NCBI RefSeq assembly: GCF_000720115.1
Contig: NZ_JOIR01000042.1
Span: 1 to 64,000 of the forward strand
From: Streptomyces sp. NRRL F-2580
Lineage (GTDB): Bacteria > Actinomycetota > Actinomycetes > Streptomycetales > Streptomycetaceae
Direction: 5' to 3'
DNA: 64,000 bases
Of the stretch, positions 45,666 through 53,488 are shown piece by piece. How positions within the stretch are numbered: position 1 is the stretch's first letter; every line of letters begins with the position of its first letter. The translations under genes were made by a program, and so were the position numbers. The notes beneath the pieces are model-generated. The model was not told the DNA's origin and searched no databases. It saw only the letters and a program-made list of their open reading frames with translations.

Positions 45666-46711
45666 GCAGGGAAACCCTCCCCCTCCCACGTCACACTCGT
45701 CATCGGCTCACCCAGCCGCCACGGCAGACACGACACCTGCTCCCACGGGCCCTCCACCAGGCGCCGGTGCGGCACCAACGACCGCATCTGCTGTGCCCGG
45801 TAACCGGGCGGAGGAAGCGAACCGGTCAGGCGCGCCACCACCGGCACGCTGTTGCGATGCGCCATCAGCCACAGATGCAGCGCGCGCTCGCCCCCGGCCG
45901 CCAATTCCTCCGACAGTCCCAGTCGCTCACCCACCCACCGGCTCCACCGGCCCGTGTGCCAACGGGTCGTCTGCCCGTCAAAGCCTCTCCCGTAGCATCG
46001 CTGCCTCTCGCGTACCGCCATTGCTTCCGCCAGCGTCACCACCTCCGGGTACACCACGATTGGTACCGCCCACAGACGACGCCGGGTCAGACCGAGCACC
46101 GCTTCACGCCGCGCCCAACCGTCCGTGGAGGCCATCTGGAAACAGCTCCACCAGTACACCGCCACCTGAAATGCGTCGGCCAAAAGAGCCTGCCCGTAGG
46201 GACCCACCCGCCGCTCGAAGCGGCGACGCCGCTCATGGGCCAGGACCACCTCGGGCAGCCCCGCCAAACTCACCTGCGAGCGGCTTCCCGCGCAGCCCAG
46301 CCAGCGGGCGTGGCGGCGGCACACATCGAACGCCTGGACCGCCACCAGCCACGCCGGCGGTCCGCCGCCCGCGGCCCGGCAGCAGATTTCGCACTGCTGC
46401 AGCACCCCTTGCCCTTGCGGCCACACCGCCACGCGCACCGCGCTGCCGCGCACAGCCCGCCGCACCGTCGGCAGCGCCCGACGCAACTGATCCACCGTTC
46501 GCCCCGCCAAGACGGACAGATCCTCGATTGCTGCCTCGCCGAGCCGGACCTCCACCGCCCGCGGATCGATCTCCCGCCGAGCACCGCCCACATATCCCAC
46601 GACGTCCGCAGCCTGAAGCCCGTTGGCCGCCGCAAGCCGTCCAACGAACGAAGCCACAGACTCACCCGCAACCAGCCTCACCGACAGCGGTAACGCCCCC
46701 AACGAGCCCAC
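45662..46711 (-). CDS. TniQ-family target-selection protein
   Basis: 349 residues from GTG 46711, with GGAGG six bases upstream. It starts in TniQ style (LPLSVRLVAGESVASFVGRL, AAANGLQ). A zinc-finger-like set C107, C110, C131 and H134 (QQCEICC, DVCRRHARWLGC) is visible, followed by a helical region with WWSCFQMAS and a C-terminal HTH-like half. In Tn7-like elements TniQ proteins choose the target and signal through TnsC. It converges on tap (4-base overlap at the stops) and is divergent from the tpg-like gene 115 bases away. Confidence 0.88.
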   Translation of the reverse strand: MGSLGALPLSVRLVAGESVASFVGRLAAANGLQAADVVGYVGGARREIDPRAVEVRLGEAAIEDLSVLAGRTVDQLRRALPTVRRAVRGSAVRVAVWPQGQGVLQQCEICCRAAGGGPPAWLVAVQAFDVCRRHARWLGCAGSRSQVSLAGLPEVVLAHERRRRFERRVGPYGQALLADAFQVAVYWWSCFQMASTDGWARREAVLGLTRRRLWAVPIVVYPEVVTLAEAMAVRERQRCYGRGFDGQTTRWHTGRWSRWVGERLGLSEELAAGGERALHLWLMAHRNSVPVVARLTGSLPPPGYRAQQMRSLVPHRRLVEGPWEQVSCLPWRLGEPMTSVTWEGEGFPA

Positions 46712-46826
46712 TTCAACCTCCGTGCCGCACTCCTACCGCATCACGGAACCCTCCTACTCCATACCGGACACAAAGAGATATCGAACGTCGAAGTGACCAC
46801 TCCAACGAGCCCGCCAAGGAGGCGGC

Positions 46827-47384
46827 ATGAGCGTCCTCACGCAATCCATCGGCGAAGCCCTCGACATCGCCGACCAACGGCACTGGACCAAGAACCCGCC
46901 CCGGTCCCACACCGACCGCCTGGACTACCTCACCGCCCAACTCGGCACGCACCAGGTCGCGGCCCGCCTACAACTCCAAGAGCCCTTTGCCGGCGCCGGA
47001 CCATCCAGCCTCACCGACGAGACATGCCGGGTGATCGACAGGGAAGTACGCCGCATCTGGCAGTTCACGGAACGCCAAGCCCTCCACGACACTCTAGTCC
47101 GCAACAACGCGCAGATCATCGTGCGCTTCCGGGCCCGTTTCGGGTTCAGTGCCGCACGGGGCTCCTCGAACGACCGCCGGCTGCGCTTCCTCGCCCCCCA
47201 ACTGCTCCCGCAGCATGCTGCAGACCTCTTCGCCGCCCGCCACCGCGACGCCGGGGAAACCGAACTGCGCCGCATCCTCGGCGACGCCATCGGCGCCGCC
47301 TACTTCTTCCGCCGCCTCGGACCTCGCCAGACCCAGGCCGCCGCGGCCATCACCGACCTCGACTTCGTCGAATTCCGCTACTGA
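46827..47384 (+). CDS. tpg: Telomere terminal protein Tpg-like
   Basis: 185 residues, the usual Tpg length, with a strong ribosome site AAGGAGGCGGC before ATG 46827. The N-terminal half has a degenerate HTH-like region (DRLDYLTAQLGTHQVAARLQ). The C-terminal half has the Tpg pattern: RFRARFGFSAARGSSNDRRL, LLPQHAADLFAARHRDAGE, GDAIGAAYFFRRLG and ITDLDFVEFRY. Tpg is known to prime telomere end replication while staying bound to the 5' ends. The family call rests on this spaced motif series and on the tap neighbour. The N-terminal half is more divergent than in typical copies. Confidence 0.75.
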   Translation: MSVLTQSIGEALDIADQRHWTKNPPRSHTDRLDYLTAQLGTHQVAARLQLQEPFAGAGPSSLTDETCRVIDREVRRIWQFTERQALHDTLVRNNAQIIVRFRARFGFSAARGSSNDRRLRFLAPQLLPQHAADLFAARHRDAGETELRRILGDAIGAAYFFRRLGPRQTQAAAAITDLDFVEFRY

Positions 47385-47418
47385 CACGCCAGCCCCGCTG
47401 AAGGGACCATCCTCAATC

Positions 47419-48405
47419 ATGCTGATCTACGCCTTCCGCGACGCCCACGGAACCTGGCACGGAGACCGGCACGCCGAGATCTACGAGACCCAGCCCGGCC
47501 GAGGCACCCTCACCCTCCCTCCCACCCCACCGGGAGAAGCTCCCGGTCTCTTCGACGGCCAACGCCTCGACGTTCTGTACGCAGCCTGCGACCTGGAAGC
47601 CAGCCAAGACAGCTACCGACTCGATGGCGGCGGTAGCTTTCTGGCCACCTGGCACGTCCACGAACTTCTCTCCCCGGCCTACCTTCCTCCCCGCGTCGAA
47701 CCTACCCGCGCCTCATCTGCGCTCACGATGAAGTCCAGTGTGAAACTGGAACTCCGCAGCGAAGCCCGCAGGTACAGCCTCTCCGCCGACTTCCTCGGAG
47801 AGGGCCGCATGGAGCTCACCGCCATCGTCTGCACCCTCGACGGCATCGTCCAAGGCGAACTCACCGGAGAGCTGGATTCCTGCGACCTGGGCGAGATCGG
47901 TCGCCTCATCGCCTCCGTACCCGCTACCGCGCCAGGCCGAAGCGCTGCACCAGACGTCCCCGCTTCGACCGTCAAAGCCACCCGCCACGGAGAGGCATGG
48001 ACGTCTGAAACACACGACTACCTGAAACATCAATACCAGGCAGGCAAGACACCCCGAGAGCTGGCCCAAGACCTCGGACGCAGCGAGAAGTCCATCCGCT
48101 GGAAGCTCTACAGCCTCAAGCTGGCCCCCTATCCCGCCGACCTCGTGCCCGAACAGCGCACCGCACCGCAACCCAAACCCCCCAAGACCTACACCGTGGA
48201 AGAGAAGCGCCAAATCCACCCCAACGCCTACAAGCCGTGGACCCCCGACGACGAACAGCACCTCAGCGAACGGTGCGCCCAAGGCGCCTCCCTTGAAGAC
48301 CTGGCCCGGGAGTTCGGCCGGGACCTGGGGGCGATCGCTTCCCGTCTGCTGAAGATCAACGCCGAAGGTCCAGCCGCCGACGAAGCAGGGGGGTTCGGCG
48401 TCTGA
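47419..48405 (+). CDS. Protein with two Myb/SANT-like DNA-binding motifs, downstream of tpg
   Basis: 328 residues from ATG 47419, 34 bases after the tpg stop. The first 180 residues form a beta-rich domain with no known match (GRMELTAIVCTLDGIVQGEL). Two similar Trp-led helical repeats follow. One is at about 193-235 (AWTSETHDYLKHQYQAGKTP, ELAQDLGRSEKSIRWKL). The other is at 273-313 (PWTPDDEQHLSERCAQGASL, LAREFGRDLGAIASRLLKI). Both fit a Myb/SANT or GcrA-like fold that binds DNA. Position suggests the same transcript as tpg, so a role at telomeres or in target choice is a reasonable guess, not shown. Confidence 0.7.
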   Translation: MLIYAFRDAHGTWHGDRHAEIYETQPGRGTLTLPPTPPGEAPGLFDGQRLDVLYAACDLEASQDSYRLDGGGSFLATWHVHELLSPAYLPPRVEPTRASSALTMKSSVKLELRSEARRYSLSADFLGEGRMELTAIVCTLDGIVQGELTGELDSCDLGEIGRLIASVPATAPGRSAAPDVPASTVKATRHGEAWTSETHDYLKHQYQAGKTPRELAQDLGRSEKSIRWKLYSLKLAPYPADLVPEQRTAPQPKPPKTYTVEEKRQIHPNAYKPWTPDDEQHLSERCAQGASLEDLAREFGRDLGAIASRLLKINAEGPAADEAGGFGV

Positions 48406-48523
48406 CGGGCTGGTTCCGGCCTTGAGTTCGAACGGAGTGGAGCAGCGGTTGCCGCATCGGGCAGGATGGAGATCGCGAAGCGCATGTCGCACTCATCGCC
48501 GCGACCGCAGGGGGGCGGAAGCT

Positions 48524-48979
48524 GTGTCGTTTGCAGAGGAATGGGCCGAACAGAAAGCCATCGTCGTCGCCCGCCGGCAGGAGTTACCGCAGATGCGGTT
48601 GAACACTGCCGAATCCGGTGGCGACCACCCTGGCGTGCCGACCGCTCAAGGCGATGGATTTCAGGTCAATGCTGGATCCATCGACGGAAGTTCGCATCTG
48701 CTCATGGAGATTGCAGGCCTTCTCTATGAAGGACGGATGGACGGCGAGAACGCGACGGTCTGCCGCCCGCCGCGCGCACACGCAGATGTTGCATCGAACG
48801 TCGAGGTCTTCGCCCGCTTCGCCCAGGACCAGTACAACGACATGGTCGTGCTCCTCGCTGCGCTGTCCACAAAACTCAACTCCTCCGGCAACGCCTACAC
48901 CGTCGTCGACCAGGGTGTGCAGGCGCAGATGAACGGGATGCTCGACTGCGGACGCTATCTCTCGCCCGAGAGCCGGTGA
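48524..48979 (+). CDS. WXG-like small protein, partner of the next gene
   Basis: 151 residues from GTG 48524 (GCGGAAG upstream). The N-terminus is polar; the C-terminal half is helical, with SNVEVFARFAQDQYNDMVVL and LLAALSTKLNSSGNAYTVVD. This size, helical content and the pairing with the following gene are typical of partners of ESX/type VII substrates. There is no classic WxG motif here, so the call is contextual. Confidence 0.55.
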   Translation: MSFAEEWAEQKAIVVARRQELPQMRLNTAESGGDHPGVPTAQGDGFQVNAGSIDGSSHLLMEIAGLLYEGRMDGENATVCRPPRAHADVASNVEVFARFAQDQYNDMVVLLAALSTKLNSSGNAYTVVDQGVQAQMNGMLDCGRYLSPESR

Positions 48980-48985
48980 CCGGTC

Positions 48986-50323
48986 GTGGCATACCGCAAA
49001 GAGGTCGCGTTCCTCGAAGAGGTCAACCCGGCGCTCATCGGCCGTAACGCGGCCGAGTTCCGGCGCCTTCACACGCTCATCGAATCGGCCGACGACGCCT
49101 TCCGCAAGGCAGCCAAGGTCGAGTGGGAGAGCGATGCCCGCGACCGCTACGTAGCGCGGCTCGGCGAAACCAAGACCATCGCAGACGCCCTGGCGGGAGC
49201 ATTCCGTACCGCCGGGTCGGCCCTCACCCTGTACGCCGAGGCCGTCACCACCGCCAAGTGGCACTACAGGAGCGGGAAATACACGGAGAAGAAGCTCTCC
49301 GAGGTCATGGCACGGGAGAGCGACGTGACCACCCCGACGTGGCGCTCTGCGGAGCCCCTGCGGCAGTGGGAGGACATGCGGGCCACCACCGGGGTGCTCG
49401 ACTTCTTCGCCGAGCTGGCGGTCGACGTCGACGCGATCCGCGAGGAGGCCGACAGCTTCTACAACCAGACCAGGAACCACTACGGCGATGCCCTCCGAGT
49501 GGAGTCCGAAGCGAGGGAGAAGTGCATCGCGGACATCAAGGCCGCGTATAAATCCATACCCGAGTTCCAAGGAACCCTCCCGGATCCTGGAGCGTTCCTG
49601 AAAGGCCTCAGGCCGTTGCGGACCGAGGCGCGACAGGCGAGCGACAACCCCTATGCGCGGCTGCCCGGGGCTGGGGCGAAAGTCGATGCGATCCCCAGCA
49701 CGGGGAGCGACGTAGTCGTCTCCGAAACCCTCATGCGTATCTCGAACCTCGTCGACGGGCTACCAAACGCGCAGGGAAACAACTACTGGCTTCCCTCCAA
49801 GTCCGACGAGGGCCGACGCGATTACATCTCCCACAACAGCGAACTCATCAAGGCTGCAGCGACCGAGTCCGGGCTTCCGCCCGAAATGGTCGCTGGAATC
49901 GCCTGGCAGGAAGTCGAAGGAGATCCGGGAGTCCTGGACGACTTGGCCCGTGCGGGACGCAGCATCATCCCCGGCAGCGAAGACCCCGACCGAACCTCGA
50001 TGGGCCCCTTGTCCATCCAGGTCCGCCGCGCCGCCGAAGTCCTGGGATACGACCCGCAGCACCTCACGGAGACACAACGCGAGGTTGTGGTGGCCGCCGT
50101 GAGAGACCCCGCGAAGAACATCTTCATCGCCTCCGAGTACCTTGCCCAGCTCAAGGCCGAGAGCGGCTTCGCCGACGTGCGGCCGGAGGACATGACACGC
50201 GAACAGATGTGGGAGCTCGCGGCCCGTTACAACGGCGGCCCCTACTACGAAAGCAGCGGCGCGCAGGCATACGGCCGTCTGTTCGACGGCAATCTGGACG
50301 ACGCGGGGAGAGCGTTGCGGTGA
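48986..50323 (+). CDS. WXG-type protein with lytic-transglycosylase-like C-terminus
   Basis: 445 residues from ATG 48986, six bases after the previous stop. The first 200 residues are helical, with the WXG-like turn KVEWESDARDRYVARLG and a long hairpin, as in LXG/WXG100-type substrates. Residues 285-445 resemble a soluble lytic transglycosylase: the Glu of AAATESGLPPEMVAGIAWQE, TSMGPLSIQVRRAAEVLG, AAVRDPAKNIFIASEYLAQL and WELAARYNGG. It may be exported by a type VII system to open cell-wall glycan. No type VII apparatus gene is in the window. Confidence 0.7.
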   Translation: MAYRKEVAFLEEVNPALIGRNAAEFRRLHTLIESADDAFRKAAKVEWESDARDRYVARLGETKTIADALAGAFRTAGSALTLYAEAVTTAKWHYRSGKYTEKKLSEVMARESDVTTPTWRSAEPLRQWEDMRATTGVLDFFAELAVDVDAIREEADSFYNQTRNHYGDALRVESEAREKCIADIKAAYKSIPEFQGTLPDPGAFLKGLRPLRTEARQASDNPYARLPGAGAKVDAIPSTGSDVVVSETLMRISNLVDGLPNAQGNNYWLPSKSDEGRRDYISHNSELIKAAATESGLPPEMVAGIAWQEVEGDPGVLDDLARAGRSIIPGSEDPDRTSMGPLSIQVRRAAEVLGYDPQHLTETQREVVVAAVRDPAKNIFIASEYLAQLKAESGFADVRPEDMTREQMWELAARYNGGPYYESSGAQAYGRLFDGNLDDAGRALR

Positions 50324-50658
50324 ACGAGACGAGGACCATGACCCAGCAGCGCCCCAGAAGCGCCCCGCATCCGATAGGCGCTGCCGTGTGCGCCGTCGTC
50401 CTGACCGTGGGCAGCGTGGCGACCGGATACCTCCTCCTCCTCGCCTATGCCGCGGAACCCGCCGGCCCCTGGGACAGCGAAAGCGTCGCCCACTCCAATT
50501 TCGCAGCAGGGCTGGCCCTGGCCCTTGCTGTCGTGATCGCACTCCTCACCTGGGTGTTCGTGAAGGCCGAGTGGCTGCGCAGGTGGTGGTTCACCTTGCC
50601 TGCACTGCTGGCCCTTGCCGCGGTCCTGCGCCTGACCCTCCTCGTGCCTGAGCTCTGA
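50320..50658 (+). CDS. Small membrane protein
   Basis: 112 residues from GTG 50320, which overlaps the previous stop (GTGA); ATG 50338 is an alternative. Three hydrophobic segments: GAAVCAVVLTVGSVATGYLL, AAGLALALAVVIALLTWVFV and WWFTLPALLALAAVLRLTLL. Its overlap with the WXG-transglycosylase gene suggests it is part of that operon, perhaps as an immunity or accessory factor. Function unknown. Confidence 0.65.
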   Translation: MNETRTMTQQRPRSAPHPIGAAVCAVVLTVGSVATGYLLLLAYAAEPAGPWDSESVAHSNFAAGLALALAVVIALLTWVFVKAEWLRRWWFTLPALLALAAVLRLTLLVPEL

Positions 50659-50788
50659 CGCCCGGACAAGTTGATCCTGGTCGTGTGCCGAAGATCTCGG
50701 AGGCTGAGCAGAGGGGGAGGCGGTCCGGCACGAGGTTCGTTCGGGTGTGGGCGATCGCTCTGTGTCCACGACCCCGGTCCCCTCGTCC

Positions 50789-51865
50789 TCAGTGAGGGGC
50801 GCTCGATGCCATCGATCCCTGCCTCTCATGGCTGGACCATTCCCCCGGGCGGAAGCCCGGGGGTGCCTGCGCCGGCCGCCAGTGCAGTTCTGCTGCCGAG
50901 AAATACAGCGACCAGCGAGACAGCGGACCGGTGGCGCGGAGCATGTCTACGGTCTCCCGGAGGCGGTCCTCGGGCAGGGCGCAGATACGGGCGAAGTCCG
51001 CGACGTCGACGCTTCCGCAGACGGCGCCGGGAGGCAGAAACGCGTTCAGTGCGACCGCCGTCAGCCTCACTTTGGCCGACTGCGTGCGGGTCGCGGGGGA
51101 GTGGGCCGTGCGCAGGGCCAGACCGGCTGCCTGTGCGCGCAGAGCCCGCCCTGGCGCCTGGGTGAGGACCGTCGCGTCCAGCAGCTGTGCCTGGTGGCCT
51201 CCCGAAGGGCCCCGTGTGTGATGTAGCCAGCGAGCCTCCACCAGTTCCTGCCACGCCCCGGTCGCTTGGCCGGCCAGGAGCATGCCGCGCAGGAGGCCGT
51301 CGGGCATGCGTACGTGCCCGTGTCGATCCGCGCGCAGTGCGCATTGCAGGGCGAGCAGGCGGGCTTGCGGGTCGGTGGCCGGGGGTAGGGCGGCCGCGAG
51401 GTACGAGAGCATGTCGCGGATCCGCTCGTGGGGGCCCAGACCCGGGGGCGCGGGGGAGCGGCGCCGCCTGCTCCGTACGGGCGGGGTGCCGGCCGGCGTC
51501 TCGGGGACGACTGCGGCGTCGTGGGTGGCAGCGGCGCAGTTGGTGCAGACGTCGGCCAGCCGCCACAGGCGGCCGCCGCGTTCGCGGGCCAGGACCAGGA
51601 CGACCGGGCCGCCGCAGCCGCGGTGGCGGGGGTGCCAGCGGCAGCCTCGTTCGTGGCACTGGCAGGTCCGCAGATGCCGTGGCAGAGCGTCGAGTCTGGC
51701 GTGCCCGGCCAGGTGAGCCAGCGCGGCCGAGCGGGCTGTCGCACCACGCACGCGTACGGCAGCCGGACCGCACTGGGGGCAGGCGAGTTGAGGGCCGCGG
51801 GGCTGCGGTCGCAGTTCCACGGTCCACGTGCGCCGCACTGCCAGGTGGGGCGTCCAGAGCCTCAT
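50789..51865 (-). CDS. Unknown protein with Cys/His-rich N-terminus
   Basis: 358 residues. The N-terminal 120 residues have three metal-binding-like groups: LACPQCG, CQCHERGCRWHPRHRGCGG and VCTNCAAATH. The rest is helical and Ala-rich, with RIRDMLSYLAAALPPATDPQ and VADFARICALPEDRLRETVD, the latter HTH-like. No family recognised; similar Cys-rich HTH proteins are frequent on streptomycete accessory DNA. It is divergent from the small XRE regulator, and three operator-like sites lie between them. Confidence 0.6.
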   Translation of the reverse strand: MRLWTPHLAVRRTWTVELRPQPRGPQLACPQCGPAAVRVRGATARSAALAHLAGHARLDALPRHLRTCQCHERGCRWHPRHRGCGGPVVLVLARERGGRLWRLADVCTNCAAATHDAAVVPETPAGTPPVRSRRRRSPAPPGLGPHERIRDMLSYLAAALPPATDPQARLLALQCALRADRHGHVRMPDGLLRGMLLAGQATGAWQELVEARWLHHTRGPSGGHQAQLLDATVLTQAPGRALRAQAAGLALRTAHSPATRTQSAKVRLTAVALNAFLPPGAVCGSVDVADFARICALPEDRLRETVDMLRATGPLSRWSLYFSAAELHWRPAQAPPGFRPGEWSSHERQGSMASSAPH

Positions 51866-51946
51866 CGGCCGGCCTTCCTTATCGACCGCCAGGCCTGAGC
51901 CGTAGACGGGCCGCCACCGGGGAGTGGGGGCGACGGCCGCACCGTA

Positions 51947-52029
51947 GTGCAGACCCCTGCCCTGCGCGAGGTCGGCGTCACCTGCGGAAATAGGGCAGAG
52001 GTCTGCACTGACAGGGCAGGTGTCTGCAC
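51947..52029. promoter_or_regulatory. Three operator-like sites between divergent genes
   Basis: GTGCAGACCCCTGCCCT at 51947-51963 is matched by its inverted copy AGGGCAGAGGTCTGCAC at 51992-52008 (one mismatch). A third copy, AGGGCAGGTGTCTGCAC, lies at 52013-52029 in the same direction as the second. They fill the space between the Cys-rich protein gene and the XRE gene. A self-regulating XRE protein is the likely binder (inference). Confidence 0.65.
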
Positions 52030-52043
52030 CGTCCGATGGTGGA

Positions 52044-52307
52044 GTGACGATCTTGCCGCCCGAACCGAACCTCGACGCGCTACGCCAGGAACTCGCGCGC
52101 CTGAGGGGCGAGCGCGGCTGGAGCTACGACGAACTGGCCAGCCGGACTGGCTTGTCCAGGCGCACCCTCATCGAAATCGAGCAGGGTCGCACCACTGGCT
52201 CCCTGCCCACCTGGCATGCCCTCGGCCACGCCTTCGACGTCCCCCTCGGCGGCCTCTTCGCGGCACTTTGCGACGGCCACGAACCGCCCGGCGGCGAGAG
52301 CCGCTAG
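52044..52307 (+). CDS. Small XRE-family regulator
   Basis: About 87 residues from GTG 52044; TTG 52053, with GGTGGAG upstream, is an alternative start. An upstream GTG at 52020 would lie inside an operator-like site. Complete HTH_XRE: LARLRGERGWSYDELASRTG, LSRRTLIEIEQGRTTGSLPT and WHALGHAFDVPLGGLFAALC. Nothing beyond the DNA-binding domain, so it probably acts as a simple repressor of its own and the divergent gene. Confidence 0.85.
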   Translation: MTILPPEPNLDALRQELARLRGERGWSYDELASRTGLSRRTLIEIEQGRTTGSLPTWHALGHAFDVPLGGLFAALCDGHEPPGGESR

Positions 52308-52463
52308 GCACCAACTGCTCCTACCCGCAGACCACCCGAACCGGTGACGCAGCGGGAACGAACAAGCGATGCCCGAATGTGCGTCCACCATGGTTGAGCC
52401 GACCGGGCGACAGCAGCGGTGCGGCCCCACGATCGCAGCGTGTCGGCTGGAATCTTCGCGGCC

Positions 52464-53324
52464 ATGCGCTCCCCACACACCCGCTCGGGCCGCCTCCAGA
52501 ACAGCAGCTCACCCCAGCCCCGCCACCGTGCTCTGCGTGGCGCCCCGTACAGCTCCAGCTGCCTGCTCCGAATGGCTCAGGGCGGCTCGTGTGCCGACTG
52601 CGGCAATCAGGTCCACTGGTACCAAGGCATCGAACACCAGCCCGTCTGCCTCCACCCACACGAACTGCCCACCGCAGCCGTCCCCGAAGTCCACCGCTGG
52701 CATATCGGCGGCGGGATCGCCTACCCGGCGGGCGACGGAAGCCCCTGGTGCCGCATCGCCCACCGCACCCTCTGCCCAGCGCGCGATACCCCCGGGCCAC
52801 TGACAGGGCACCTCGTCAGGCTGCGCCAGCGCCTCGCCCTGCAGACCCGGCGCCTTCTCGACGACGGCGGATTCACGCCGCCTGACGAACACGCCCCTGC
52901 CGGGTCTCGGCCCAGGCCGCCGTGCCGGCCCGCCAGGCCCGTCGTAGACCTTCTCGGCAGCCGCTACCTCGCTGCACAGCCCATTGAGGACATCCGGTGC
53001 GTGGCCCGGACCCATAGAGGCACCCGCTGCGTGAACCGTGTCCTCGCACCGCGGAAGCCGCACGGCACCTGGAGGCTCACCACCCTCCTGCTGGGCCGCC
53101 CGCCGGTGCTGCCCGCAGTCGAGATCGCTGTCTATGACCTCGGGCATCTGGCCCACGCCGAGCAGCAGCGCTGGCGCGTCCAGCGCTGCCCCACCCACGC
53201 CCTGATTCCCGAAGTCGCAGACATGGCGCCGGGGGAGTGGGAGATCTTCGATCCCCTGCTCCACCGCCAGTACATCGCCACCCGGCTGCCTGTGGGCCAG
53301 GCCCGGCATCGAGGACGAGCGTGA
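52464..53324 (+). CDS. DUF6083-type protein
   Basis: 286 residues from ATG 52464; GTG 52419 is possible. The N-terminal domain shows CADCGNQVHWYQGIEHQPV, CLHPHELPTAAVPEVHRWHI, GGGIAYPAGDGSPWCRIAHR and TLCPAR. This pattern recurs in streptomycete proteins of the DUF6083 type, a zinc-binding-like fold of unknown role. The second half has CVARTHRGTRCVNRVLAP and VQRCPTHALIPEVADM. It lies 164 bases before the UvrD-like helicase on the same strand. Confidence 0.65.
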   Translation: MRSPHTRSGRLQNSSSPQPRHRALRGAPYSSSCLLRMAQGGSCADCGNQVHWYQGIEHQPVCLHPHELPTAAVPEVHRWHIGGGIAYPAGDGSPWCRIAHRTLCPARDTPGPLTGHLVRLRQRLALQTRRLLDDGGFTPPDEHAPAGSRPRPPCRPARPVVDLLGSRYLAAQPIEDIRCVARTHRGTRCVNRVLAPRKPHGTWRLTTLLLGRPPVLPAVEIAVYDLGHLAHAEQQRWRVQRCPTHALIPEVADMAPGEWEIFDPLLHRQYIATRLPVGQARHRGRA

Positions 53325-53488
53325 AGGCCACCCCAAGACCGTGCATCACAGCCAGCGGAGAAGACCACGACGTGCGGTGAGGATCCCGGTCAGCCGGTGC
53401 CGCGCTCTCGACGCCGCACTGATCCGGCGGCTCACCACGCTGCGACAGCCCATCCAACCGCCCCCTGCCCACGCGATGGAGCGACTAC

